Source: Anaeramoeba flamelloides (lineage: Eukaryota; Metamonada; Anaeramoebidae). Taken from it: a stretch of DNA of 64,000 nucleotides. The stretch's first letter is position 1. Every line of letters starts with the position of its first letter. Location: assembly GCA_027625915.1 (NCBI GenBank), contig JANTQA010000023.1, positions 3,844,001 to 3,908,000 on the forward strand. Reading direction: 5' to 3'. The notes under the pieces were generated by a model that saw nothing but the letters and a program-made list of their open reading frames with translations, had not been told where the DNA came from and did not search any database. A program made the position numbers and the translations under genes. Of this stretch, positions 37,060 through 48,825 are shown piece by piece.

Positions 37060-37400
37060 TGAATTATTTATTGTATTGGGTTATGAATAGAACAATTAAC
37101 ATGAGCTTTATTTTGAAACAACTTTTATACTCTGGTAACAGTTCTTTATTGATACTGGAAATTTTAAAGATGTTTCTGAAAATTGTTTTGGAGAAAGGGT
37201 ATCCACACAGAGAGTTAGTTTTGATTTTAATAATTTCTATCATCATATTTTTAAAAAAGATAAAAAACTACAAAAATATTAACTTTGTGAAACAATATTT
37301 AAAAGATCTTGTGTAATTTAAAGTCTTTATGATTTTTAAGCATTACCAATATTAAATTACTTTGTGAATTGGAAACTTTGATGATTTATATTCATTCTTA
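37060..37400 (+). mobile_element. Probable LINE fragment (decayed)
   Basis: The end (TTGTGAATTGGAAACTTTGA) aligns with 34040-34065 and 27350-27380, the LINE segment before its C-terminal module. The preceding coding-like frame is interrupted. Confidence 0.3.
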
Positions 37401-37476
37401 AGATTTTTTTTTTTTTTTTGAAAAAATAAATTAAATTTGGATTTCTTTTTTGACAATTGATAGATAATTTTTGCAG

Positions 37477-37815
37477 AATAGACTGGAAAAGAAACAAAAC
37501 AAACGGGTTTCTCCATTTCTGTTTTTAACTTGGTTTTGTGTCGTAAAGAGTATCTCATTCCTGAAAGATTTGAAATTTATCCCTAAACCGAAAGAAAAAA
37601 TTTTCCTTGTTTCACATTTTTACAAAGAAAAAAAACGGAATTTTGATTTTGTCTGTATAATTCTGGTGACTCGTCGTACACCAAAAAGTGAAAATATTTC
37701 TCAATTTAATTTTTTTTCATCAGAATTTCTCAATCATTTAGAATTCTTTTTACATTTTCTGGATTCATTTTCCAAACAACCTTTTGTGAAAAAAGCCTTC
37801 TCTGTTAACTTTTAG
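37477..37815 (+). CDS. Possible terminal exon of an unrecognised protein
   Basis: A clean acceptor TTTTTGCAG (AG at 37475-37476) opens a 112-codon reading frame to TAG at 37813-37815. Codon use is mixed and G+C higher than the flank, unlike the T-rich spurious ORFs. The protein is rich in Phe, Lys and Ser with blocks such as FLTWFCVVKSISFLKDLKF and VCIILVTRRTPKSE. I know no family for it. No upstream exon could be found; the region before it is LINE debris. It ends 85 nt before the next gene's ATG on the same strand. It could be an upstream gene's 3' end or a part of the following gene in an unusual splice form. Confidence 0.35.
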   Translation, partial: NRLEKKQNKRVSPFLFLTWFCVVKSISFLKDLKFIPKPKEKIFLVSHFYKEKKRNFDFVCIILVTRRTPKSENISQFNFFSSEFLNHLEFFLHFLDSFSKQPFVKKAFSVNF

Positions 37816-37900
37816 GTCAGTTATTTCATAAGCTTAATCCACTTAATATCCAAAAATAAATAAAAACATTTTTTCAACTTTTCTCAATTTTCGATTCGAA

Positions 37901-38860
37901 ATGAATACTCCCCTTAACAGCCAAGGTAGCTTTGCAGAAAACAAATTAACACAACAATTGAAAACAGAGCGATCCATGCAGTCAAGGTTAATTTTGTGGC
38001 TTCAGCTGTATCCATTTTCCATTTCTGGGTTGAAACTTGAGAATTTAATAAATGATCAAAAGAAGAAATTTCAAGCCTTGCTTGAGCCTGCAATGAAAAA
38101 AACCCTAACCGACCCGAAAAACGTGCCAACTCCCAAAGAAATTAAGATTGATAGGAACATTCTTAACAAAATCTCTGAGCACACAGGTGTTTCGAGGAGA
38201 TCACTCGAGAGAGGAATCTCAAGTTTTTTTGCACGAAAGTTTTCGTTATTTAATATCTATCCCTATTCGCGAAAATTTTTAATTTTTGGAACAAATTCTC
38301 AAATTGTAACAAAAAAAAAACTCAAAATCTACAAAAATAGAAAAAACGACAATACAGTTTGTTTAAACAAGCGTATTGACCGGAGAGAAGATAGGTATAA
38401 TGAAACCCAGAAAGAAAAGGTACACAAAAAAGAATTAACCCAGGAAAACGGTCTCCAAAACAGAAACAAAAGCCAAAAGGAAAATGAAAATGAAAATGCA
38501 ACTGGAAAAGAAAAAGATCAGGATAAAAATCAAATAAAACAAACCAATTACCAGCAAGTGGAAGAAACTTTAATTATGAATCTAGTAAAACAAAAAAGGA
38601 GCCTTAATACCTTTAACCATAATGGTAATCAAAGTATTATTAGCACTGATAATAATACTAATCATAACACTAATTTGAATATTAACCAAAATAACAACAA
38701 CACGAATACACACCAAACAATCAGAATCCCTGACCAACAAACACTGAAAACACCCTTACAGATTTTGTGCGAAGTTTCACAATTATACAAGAAGAGGAGA
38801 ATTAACACTACTCAATATGGGTTGCACAAGAAAAAAAATCTTTATTCGAAAAAGAATTAA
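37901..38860 (+). CDS. Unrecognised 319-residue protein with Asn-rich tail
   Basis: Single exon from ATG (37901) to TAA. Residues 1-130 look globular: a basic/hydrophobic start (QSRLILWLQLYPFSISGLKL), then a segment like a helix-turn-helix, ILNKISEHTGVSRRSLERGI (about 85-104), with the 'TGVS..S..R.I' shape of DNA-binding HTH domains. The middle is Lys/Glu/Asn-rich (ENENEN, QKEK), then a long Asn/Thr tract near 250-270, and a basic C-terminus (KKRRIN, HKKKN). This layout suggests a nuclear, nucleic-acid-binding protein, but the function is unknown. G+C is clearly higher than the surroundings. It is a real gene by composition and codon use. The start is the first ATG after an AT-rich leader. 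Confidence 0.65.
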   Translation: MNTPLNSQGSFAENKLTQQLKTERSMQSRLILWLQLYPFSISGLKLENLINDQKKKFQALLEPAMKKTLTDPKNVPTPKEIKIDRNILNKISEHTGVSRRSLERGISSFFARKFSLFNIYPYSRKFLIFGTNSQIVTKKKLKIYKNRKNDNTVCLNKRIDRREDRYNETQKEKVHKKELTQENGLQNRNKSQKENENENATGKEKDQDKNQIKQTNYQQVEETLIMNLVKQKRSLNTFNHNGNQSIISTDNNTNHNTNLNINQNNNNTNTHQTIRIPDQQTLKTPLQILCEVSQLYKKRRINTTQYGLHKKKNLYSKKN

Positions 38861-39230
38861 ACAATTTTCTGAATTTTATTTTTTTTTTTAAATTCGATTG
38901 ATTTTTAATTTGTAAAAAACTCTTTAATAAACAACACTAACCATTTTTTATTCTTTTTTTTTTTGATCTGAAGGAATTTTTTCTTGTTATTTTAGAAAGT
39001 TTTTAGGTAGAAAAGGTTTTTATATTTTTTGCAATATCTTCAGCTTTTTCACATTTTTTTCATTCAACAAAAACCTTTTTTTTCTTTTCAGAGTAAAATA
39101 GAACAGTACGTTCAAGGTTTGTTCTGTATAGTTTTAAGAATGTTTCTTTTCCCTTCTTAAAATGTGATTTTGGTTTACATAATTTGTTTTTATTCCGATT
39201 TAATCAATTTTTTGTCAGTTGTTAGAATAA

Positions 39231-39446
39231 ATGACAAACCAATTTTCGGAGTTTGTTCAAATAAAAACACCCAACCAAGATCTGTGCTTCGTTTTTTTGT
39301 TTGAACTTGGTTACCAACAAATCAAATTCGAAACAATTTCTTCCAGTTTGTCGAATAGAAACAAGGTGAGAGGAAGAGGCATATTTATTTTGTCAAAGGG
39401 AATTCAAAATTTAATAAAACTCAGGACTAAAGACATACAACAATAA
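39231..39446 (+). CDS. Possible small protein, 71 residues
   Basis: An ATG-initiated frame with non-repetitive sequence (FVQIKTPNQDLCFVFLFELG) ends at TAA 39446. An acceptor-like TTGTTAG lies just before the ATG, and a donor-like AAG|GTGAGA at about 39364 sits inside it. It may therefore be an exon of a spliced transcript. No family recognised. Confidence 0.25.
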   Translation: MTNQFSEFVQIKTPNQDLCFVFLFELGYQQIKFETISSSLSNRNKVRGRGIFILSKGIQNLIKLRTKDIQQ

Positions 39447-41901
39447 GAGAAATTAACTTCACCAATTAGACTCAAAAAGTTAATCTCAGGTTCTTGTGTT
39501 ATTTATTTTCTTTTTAAAATTTTCTTAAACTATGAAAGAACATTTATTACAAATCTCAATAATTATGAAAAAAATTAAAGGACTGTATAACCCTGAAATT
39601 TGACCCAACTACTTTTCAATAGATCGGTATTTTTTGTCTTCTTCCTTAAAAACAAAATTTGGAATAAATTGAAGAAAAATTTTATCATCAGAAATGAGAA
39701 AAAGTACAAATTTATTACAAATTCTGAACAGTGAAGAATTTATTGAGAACAGATAAAAAATGTTTATAAATTTGTGATTTTTTAGATACTCTTCTTGATT
39801 TGAAAAAAGAATTTTTTCGAATTGTTTCAAATTTTCTCAATTAATAAAAAAACTTTTGGTTTTATCAAATTTTTTTATAAATTCAGAAAAGAAATCAAAA
39901 AACCCACTTTATGGATTAAAAAAATGGAATTAATCCCTAAAATAAAAATTAATAAAAGTCTCAAAAATTTGTAAATATATAAGTTAGAAAATGTTGTCTA
40001 TTAATTACAAGTTAAAAATTCCCTAGAGATTAACACAACAGTTCAATTCTATTAGTATCAATTAATACCTTTTCATAATAATATTGATTATCTTCAAGTA
40101 TTTTATACTGTCAATATAACACCAGCAGAAGATTTGATGTGTGTTTCAAAATATAATCGTTTTTTTTTGGTTATAAAAGATCTATACATAAGCCAAATTT
40201 CAAAATTAGGGGAAAACTTTTTTATAATTATTTTTTTCTTTTTTCCTTTTTATGGATCAAAAAATAAAATGATTACATTCTATTTTTATTATATAAATTT
40301 ATATTGGTTCTTATCTCTAAAAACTTTTAGTAAAATATATTATTATTTAGAAAATAAAAAACAATTAAACAGTTTTTTTTCTGATCAAAAATCTACCCCT
40401 ATTTTTGAAATTAGGCTTATAAAGATCAAAGAAACTTGACAAAAAACCAAAATAAAACTGACTTCGATTTCTGAAAGCTTGTTTCATAATAAATAAATTC
40501 AAAAAATGTGAAATCAAAAGAACCAATTTTTTCTCTAAATATAGTAGATAAATTTTAATATAATTATTGATTCTCAAAAATACACCAAATTTAATAAAAA
40601 TTCAGAAAAATTCTTCTCCAAATTCCATTCCTAATTTAAAATTTATTGAAAATATATACGGGTTTACTTTCAAAATTGATTTGAACTTAGGTTTGCTATT
40701 GGATGGTGAATTAGATGTTTTAATTCAAACAAGAAGAAAAAAAGTATGGATTAATTTTGAAATCATCAAAGGTTAATTTGGGTTACCTTAATTTTAGATC
40801 TTTGTAGCCTTTTTTCACAAAAAATAAACAAACTTTAAGAAAAAATAACTGCTCGATAAATAAGTTCTTACAAGATTTTCTTGATAATATTAGGAAAATT
40901 GTTTTGAAATTAGGTTGAATAATTGCAATTTTTTAAGAATAAATCTCAAAAAAACCGAACTACTAGCTTTCCCACACTAAAACAGGAATATCATTAGATA
41001 TGTAAATTATTGCCTATTATAAACTTATTTTTTCTGAAATAGAAAATTAAATCTCTATCATAAGAAAAATATTTCAGTTTCTCTTAAACCACAAGAGAAA
41101 TTTATTATAAAAAGAAAAAAACTACGATTTAAATAAAGTTTTAAATACTTATTCGAAAGAAAAAAACCTTAATTCTGTCAAAAAAAAAAAAAATAGATAT
41201 TAAAATTAAAAGTTTTTTTTCGAGGAATCCTAAGAAGAGGTAACTCCCAAGAAAAGCAAATTAAAAAAATCTTCTTATTAATTTAATAGAAAATTAAAAA
41301 AATTACCTTAATCTTGAAATTAAAAAATCAAAGTTAAAATCTGATTACAACAATACCTAACTTACTTTTGAATGCTATTTTTCCAAAAGGAATTAATTGT
41401 TTTGAATTGATTAATTCCATTTTTTCTGATTTTTGCAAAGCTCAAGATCCAACATATTGTGTTTCTTCCTAAAAAAATAATTTCCTTAAAAGCAGAAAGA
41501 AATCTTATTGTCTTTGAACATAGTTGATAAAAATACATTTTTATAATTAAACCTCAATGTTTCTAAATATAACTCTTTATAAAAAATATTTTTTAAAAAA
41601 ATGAAAATAATTATTTTAAACTTGAAAAAAATATAATTTTTTTATTCAAAGAACAGAATAAGAATTAATTTTTGGTTTTTTCTGATCAAAAAAATAAGAA
41701 AAAAACATACAAACTAATAAACTAAAAACTCTCACAAAATATGGTTTTAAAACCCTCGAAAAATCAACTTATAATCAAAAAAAAAAAAATACTTGTTATT
41801 ATGATTATTTTTAATCAATAATTAATAGTCCTAAGTTTATTTATTTCAGCAAGTTAAAAATAACCCAATGAATACATTTGTCAATATTTTTTATTAAATT
41901 A

Positions 41902-42430
41902 GATTCAAAAAATTTGGACACAGTTTAAACAGTGGAAAGAACATCATTACTGCACTTTAAATTCAAATTGGAAAGAATTTTGATTTTACGAACAATTTCA
42001 TTTTTTGTCTTTTTTGTTTTGTTTTCATTTCCTTTTTTGCAGTTACGTAATCTGTTTGGTTAGATCTCGAATTTTTTTTTCAATGGTTGATAGAAGGTTA
42101 GTGTTGAGTTTGTTAAATTGAAAAATCACATACAATTGGTCGATGGTATCTTATTATTTGATGGATCAACAATTATTGGTGAAATTTCAACTAATTTACC
42201 AATACATTTTTTGTTCAGCTCGTTTCATTATTTTAGACACACCTGATTTTATTTTTGAGTTTTATATTTTTTTCTTTTATTTGGGTTAAAATGATTACTT
42301 ATTAAAACATTAATACTGGGTAACTTAAATTTTGTTTTATATTATGTTTGGAAAAATACAATAAATAGGGTTTTTTTTTTGCCTATTTTTGATTTTGGGT
42401 GTGTCCAAATTTTTGGAACGGGGTTTATAA
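41902..42430 (+). mobile_element. MITE, family C, copy 2
   Basis: GATTCAAAAAATTTGGACAC at the left and GTGTCCAAATTTTTGGAACG at the right, with the interior matching 7946-8482. It is inserted in repeat R. Confidence 0.65.
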
Positions 42431-42489
42431 TTTCTTAATTACTTTAAAGATTTTCAAAACAAATAAAATTACTTCAAATTAATAATTTT

Positions 42490-42690
42490 TAAATCAATTC
42501 TACTTTTGAGGCACAAACCTAAAAAGTAAATTACGGTACAAAAAATTTTCAAAAATTAAAGTTAAATTCAGATACTAGTTAAATAATTTGTGTAATATAA
42601 ATTCTAAAAAAATATGCCTTAAATTTGAGACTTTTTTATACTTTAAATTTTATCCACAATATGTGACTTCAAAGTGGAACAGATAGTAAG
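42490..42690 (+). mobile_element. MITE, family B, copy 3 (degraded)
   Basis: TCAATTCTACTTTTGAGGCAC at the left (one base per position degraded) and CTTCAAAGTGGAACAGATAG at the right. The palindromic interior is partly kept. Confidence 0.45.
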
Positions 42691-43079
42691 AAAATAAAAA
42701 AAAGAGAGATAGATATTCTCAAATAAAAGATAATAATAAAAAAATAGTTGATTTTGCTTTGGATATTTTGAAAAAGAATATTACCCAATCTTTTAAATTC
42801 CAAGATATTAAATTAATTTTCATAAAATAAATAATCTAAAATCTTTTTCAAATCAAAGGACACATAAAAATTCAATAATTATTCATAATTGAAACAAATT
42901 AATTGTAGTGTAATTCTAAAATCTAGGAAACTCGGTAAAACACATTAAAACAACAAAATAAAAAATCAAAATTAACTTATTTAAAAAAACAATATAAATT
43001 AAAATTATATATTTTAAAAATTGATGTACCCTTTTATTTGAAATGAGAAATCTTTTTTTGTCAATTGTAAGAAAAAAAA

Positions 43080-43277
43080 TTATAAAATCAATAAAAACCT
43101 TTCAACAGGTGAATTGGTAAAAATTTCTTTAAATTTTGTTGATAATACTTTACACGTCATATTTTTGTTCTTTAAAGTTTCATTTTTAGGATAAAGCTGT
43201 AATTCATTTAGTTCTTTTGTTGAAATTGTTTTTTTTTTTCTATATTTTCTCTTTTCTTTGGTCCAGACATCAATCAA
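43080..43277 (-). CDS. Possible exon or gene remnant, unrecognised
   Basis: Minus-strand frame: TISTKELNELQLYPKNETLK and KVLSTKFKEIFTNSPVERF look like genuine protein. Upstream on the same strand (43430-43345), ENEKKKK and KKPICK read as a further coding-like piece behind a TTTAAG acceptor-like site. It lies in a segment inserted into repeat R that the second copy of R lacks. Either a captured gene fragment or a small gene. Confidence 0.25.
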   Translation of the reverse strand: MIDVWTKEKRKYRKKKTISTKELNELQLYPKNETLKNKNMTCKVLSTKFKEIFTNSPVERFLLIL

Positions 43278-43930
43278 ATAATGACCTTTCTTAATTCATA
43301 TATCTAGTTCATTCGAAATCTAACACCTACTGTTTCCATTTTTATTCTGGTAAACTATTTGCAAATTGGTTTCTTTTTATCTTGCGTATTTTTTTTTTTT
43401 TCATTTTCCAAATGTTCAATATCCTTAAATAAAAAAAAAAATGAATAAATGAATAAATAAAATGAAAATCACTAATAATTAATTATCTTATTAACAATCA
43501 AATTCAATAGTATTAATAATCTGAGAAGTGTACCATTTTGTTTGAAAAAGAGTTTATTTTTTTTTCTAGATATTTAAGAATTCAATATTTGAATTATTTT
43601 TTTTGTTTTATTTTCAAATAATAATGAAGTTTCATGGTTATTTGCTGATTAAAACTCTCAGAAATTACCAATTATGAGATTTATTCTCTAAAAAAGGGGG
43701 AATTAAATTTATTTCGTTTTTGATCCAATAATCTAAACAAATAAAATCTTATATTTTTACTCAATATTTTAATTTGAAAAAATGAGCCTATTTTAACAAT
43801 TATAATTCATTTCTCTAAAGTTGATAAATGGTTTTATTTATTAAGTTTAATCCTGTACCATTGTGGAAATAATTACTCATTTATCTGATTGTTAAAAGAA
43901 TAAGATTAATAAATATATTGTATTTATATA

Positions 43931-45486
43931 AAAAAAAAATTAAGAATAAACAAAAAAGCCGTCATATTCCATAAATTAAACACATAATACAAACCCACAA
44001 TTTTTACACTCTCAAAAGTAAATGTAAATCTTTCTTACTAATTTTGAAATAATAAAGTATGTAAACAACAGTACTTTAGTTAAATGCCTACTAACCTAAT
44101 AGAAATTGGTTATGAAAACTCATAGTTAAGATCATAAATTAAAAATAGGTAAATTAACTTGAATGAAAATTTGCTTTAATAAACATTTGAAAAACTATTT
44201 TTATCCAATTATTTCTTACAACAGCCTTAGAAGAACATTAGATCAAAAAATATTCTTAAACACATTATGAGATTTCATCGGTTTTTGAAGTTTCTCAATA
44301 TCTTTTTAAAAGGATTAAAGAGCAAACTAAATTTCATAATAAATGACCCAATTTTTTTTCATTTTTTATTTTATTTTTGGATGAAAAAAAAATTATCTCT
44401 AATGTATAGTACTGAATATTAAAATAGTTGATTTTTTTATTATAATAGATAACTTCAATTTATAAAAATATTAATTTTCAAAATTTGATTTTTTAATGTG
44501 ACAATGATTTTGAAATATAGTTTATTTTGTTCTTTCTGAAAAAATTTTGCGAATTTGATCACCAATTAAAAACAAAACAACATTTAAATTTTAGAATTAA
44601 ATTAATTTATCAAGAGATAGAATTTTCTTGATTATTATTAAAATATTTTTAAAGAAGCTTTAAGTGAAATACATTGTAAATATTTTAATCAAACAAATAT
44701 ACGTAAATTGTCGAAAATAAAACATATCAAAATAAAAAAAATTCTTAAATTTAATGAATAATAATATAAAATATTTTATTTTTTAAAAAAAAAATTAAAA
44801 TTTTCAATATAATTTGTTAATAGATATATAAGGTATTTCCAAGAATGCAGGGCGAATTTATTTTAAAATATCTTAATTCAACTGAATTTCAATCTACTAT
44901 TTAAATATCCAAAATTGCTATTTATCATTAATTGATTCTTGGTAATACTTTAATTTGTTTATTTGCATAGAAATTACTGAAATAAAAGATATCAAAGTTT
45001 CTGATCCAAATTTATTTATGATATTTTTTATGTGTGAAAATTAATGGTTATTAATTAGTTTATGATCATAAAAATTATTTTTCCAAAGAGGTTTAATCTT
45101 GAAAGAATTACAAACAGAATGGAAAACATATAATCATTATTTTAGTGTTTACAAAATCGTTTGGATCCTTCCGATATTGCCCATTTTTCTTGGAATCTAG
45201 TTGGCTGTGCCTTGTTTTTTCCATAAAAAGTACATTTTTTTTTTTTTTTTTCATTTTTTGGAAATATTTCAATGAGTATATTTTGAAATAAACATAATAG
45301 GTTACTGATTTAATCAGTATTAATATTCTGCTTAATTTCAGATCACCAATTTATAAACAGGACTGGCTTGGAAATATTATTTTAAATCTAAAAAAAAAAT
45401 GCCTCACTTTTTTGGAAATACCTTATATAAATATTTATATATATATGAAATACATGATTCGGATGAAAATTAAAAAAAATCATAAT
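43931..45486. other. AT-rich stretch downstream of Rap-GAP gene, no gene seen
   Basis: A repeat with ends GGTATTTCCAAGAATG (about 44835) and TTTTTGGAAATACCTTATAT (about 45410) faces itself. A similar TTTTCGGAAACACCTTATAA lies at 23740. That suggests a further ~580-bp inverted-repeat element at about 44830-45430. Confidence 0.35.
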
Positions 45487-47246
45487 TTAATCATCATAAC
45501 TCTCATAAATCATTTCAAGTTTTGATACCCTGGAATTTTCAATTCTTCTTTGATAAGGACCCGAATTTTTAACTGTTTTTTCTCCTGAAATAATTTTTAA
45601 TAACAAAAAATTTAGAATTTCGTCTTCAGAAAATAATGATGGCTTTGGGATATTTGGTTTAAAATCATCAACATAATTTTTTCTTGCAACTTCAACTTTA
45701 TAAAATAATTTATCTGATTCAATTTCGTCAGTATTTGGCTGAACACATATATGTATATCTATAATAACAAATAAAAAGAAAGAAATAAAGGAAGGAAGGA
45801 AGGAATGAAAGATAAAAAGAAAAAAAAGTTTAATTAATAATGATAAATAAATATGTTTTATTTCTTTTTTTAAAAAGTTATTAATAGATATATCTCCATA
45901 TATAATAATTTTTAAGAATAAACAATAAAAATATAATTTTGAGAATCAATAATGAAAAAGTGGTAAAGTGTAAAACTACAATGTGGATTATGGATACAAG
46001 AATCCTCGTAACCCCAATATTTCTGATCGTTTATCATTTTCTCAAAAAGTCACAATAATTACAAAACCCACTAATGAGTAATTTTTAATTAAAAACCGGA
46101 CTTATGCTTCATAGAAACAGTTAATTCTTTGAAGAAAATGTCTGGCAGATTTGAAACTTTTTGTACTATTACTAAACTCGGAATCGAATAAGGTTGGAAC
46201 AAATCCCCTCTAAATTTATGGATTGGATCCAAATCTTGAGAGAATTGCCCAGATTGGTCTCTCAATCGATTCTACAATATCTCTAATTCAAATTTAATAT
46301 TCTCTGGAAGTATTTTATTGTGTCTTAGAGTGCTGCCGAGTGCCTATTTTTTTGTTAATTTAAGAAATGAAAAGAAAATTTAATAAGATTTCTTTTCTAT
46401 TTTAAAAATTAAAAAAAAACCTAAAGGTTCTTTTCTTGAGGTTTCTTTGTTAAGTGTTCTAGGTTTTTTTGAGGTTTTCTATTTTATTTTGAAAATCTAT
46501 TGATTTTACAAATAAACAGAAAACTCAAGAAAAGCTAACAGCGGTTTTCCAGAATTTAAAAGAATGGAGAAATCATAGATTTTACTCAATTCTTTTAAAT
46601 TCTGGAAAAGCTAACAGCAGTTTTTTTAATTTAAGAAATAAAAAAAAAAATTTAAGAGATTTTCATTTTATTTCTTAAATTAAAAAAAAGTTAACGACGG
46701 TTTTCCAAAATTCAAAAGAATAGAGTAAAATCAATGATTTATCATATTTTTCAAATCAAAAAAAACCTAAGGTGCTTTTTTTTTTTAATTATTGAGATTT
46801 TTTGTTTATCTGTAAAATCTATTGATTTTCGTTAGTTTTTTTTGAGTTTTCTATTTATTTGTGAAGTGTTCTAGGTTTTGTTTACTTTTTGAAATAAACA
46901 GAAAATTTTAATAAATTTTCGGTTTACTTCACAAATAAACAGAAAACCTCAAGCAAACTTAATGTCAGTTTTTTTTAATTTGAGAAATCAAAAGAAAATT
47001 TAATATTTGTTTTTTGAATTGAAGAAATTAAAAAAAAACCTATACACTCTTTTCTCGAAATTTTCTGTTTTATTCGAAAAAATCTACTGATTTTCCAAAT
47101 ATACAGAAAAACAGAGAAAGCCTAACAATTTTTCAAAATTTAAAAGAATTGAGTAAAATATTTGATTTTACTCTATTCGTATAAATTCCAAAAAAACTAA
47201 CGGAAAACAAACAGGTGAACTTTTAGTACTCACTGTTTAATGGTAA

Positions 47247-47314
<68 letters not shown>

Positions 47315-48783
47315 AGCTGGAAGGTAGCATTTGAAAATTTAATACAAACTTTTTTATGTTGATATTCAATTAATACATACATTTTGTTATAATTTTAATA
47401 TCATTTGATTTTGTTGTTCAAATGTGTTTTTTTTGTGTGTTTACCATTTGAAATAAAAAAAAAAAATAAATCAAATAATTATTGTACAAAAATTATTTTC
47501 TATTTTATTTATTTTTTTTATATATTTATAAAAAAAAACTAATCACTATTTTTTAATTATTCGATTCACGCCAAAAAAAAATTATCAACAGATCCGTATA
47601 GTTTCAAGATACTGAAAATTAAATAAAATATCCTCAAAGATGATTTTGTGATTTTAAGGTAGGTTTAGATGGTTTGGATAATTTTCCTGATATTTTTACT
47701 CGGATTTTGAAAAAAGCAATAATTAATACAGGAATATAAGCAGTTTCGCTTGTTTAAGGGGCAAAAATTTGTCACTGAAACTTTGTGATTAAAATTGGGT
47801 TTTGGAAAAATGTTCTAAAGTATTTAGTATTGATGATTTCACAATTTCGGATTTTCAACAGTTTAAGTAATGAAATACTTACTATTAACCAAAAAATAAT
47901 CTTTTTTATTTTTACTTGCACAATCATTAAAAACTCATAAAAACTTTAGTGCAATTGGAATCAATCTAGACACTCATCAAAAATATGAAAAATTCCATTT
48001 GACCACTTTTAAAATTTGATAATATATCCGTTTCCACAAACAAAAATCAACTTTTTCTATGATAAATTATTCATATTATCAAGTAAAAACATTTTGATTA
48101 AAAATTATTTTCTGTTTTTTTTTTTTTTTGAAAAATTTACAGATAAAAAATAATACCAACCCAAAGCACCATAGAAACTTTTTCGAATGATAATTTTTTT
48201 TTTTTTTTTCTTCATTTTTTGAGACAAAGATATGTATTAGGACAGAAATTTTCTATTTTGAGTTAATCCTAAAAAAAAAAAAAAAAAAAAAAGTTGTTTC
48301 TGATTATAGTTTAAATGCTGTCATCCATCTTATAATCTTATCTTTATATTTATTTCAGATAAAAAATATATTGATTATTGGTTGCTTTCATTTAGAATCA
48401 ATAATCCTTTCAAATGTTCGTATTTTATGTGAAGGTAAATTAATATTCGTTTTTTTGTGTTTATTTTTTGTTATTTCAAAAATATTATTCAATTTTTTTT
48501 AACAGTTTTAATAACAAAGATTCTAAACTTATTATACAAATGAAATGAAGTTGAAATAATTGAAAAAAAATAATAATTTTTATTAATTAAATTATTTAAT
48601 TTAATGAATATATTCAATGCATCGTAATTTTTCTTTTCAAAAAAAAATTATAAAGTTGAGAATTTTTTTTTTATGCTGGATACTCAAAGATTTAATTGTT
48701 TTTTCACTAATTAGATTTTAAAATTAATTTTATTAATTTTCATAAAGTAGCCTAAACCCCCATAATAATAATAATAATAATAA

Positions 48784-48825
<42 letters not shown>

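Larger units (their letters stand above)
40105..43930 (+). repeat. Old dispersed repeat R ending in poly(A), copy 1
   Basis: The left part shares GTGTTTCAAAATATAATC and a coding-like segment FTFKIDLNLGLLL (40655-40695) with 59270-59170. The middle (41270-41580) aligns with 52755-53050, for example AAAATCTGATTACAACAA. The right part (43560-43900) aligns with 53590-53930, for example CTCTAAAGTTGATAAATG. It ends in an A run. It carries later insertions: MITE C (41902-42430), MITE B (42490-42690) and ~700 bp at 42860-43550. Probably a dead retroposon; family unknown. Confidence 0.5.

Noticed and set aside
37064-37316. Plus- and minus-strand ORFs as a gene
   Set aside because: The segment aligns in part with LINE debris elsewhere in the window and no splice sites or domain support a gene.
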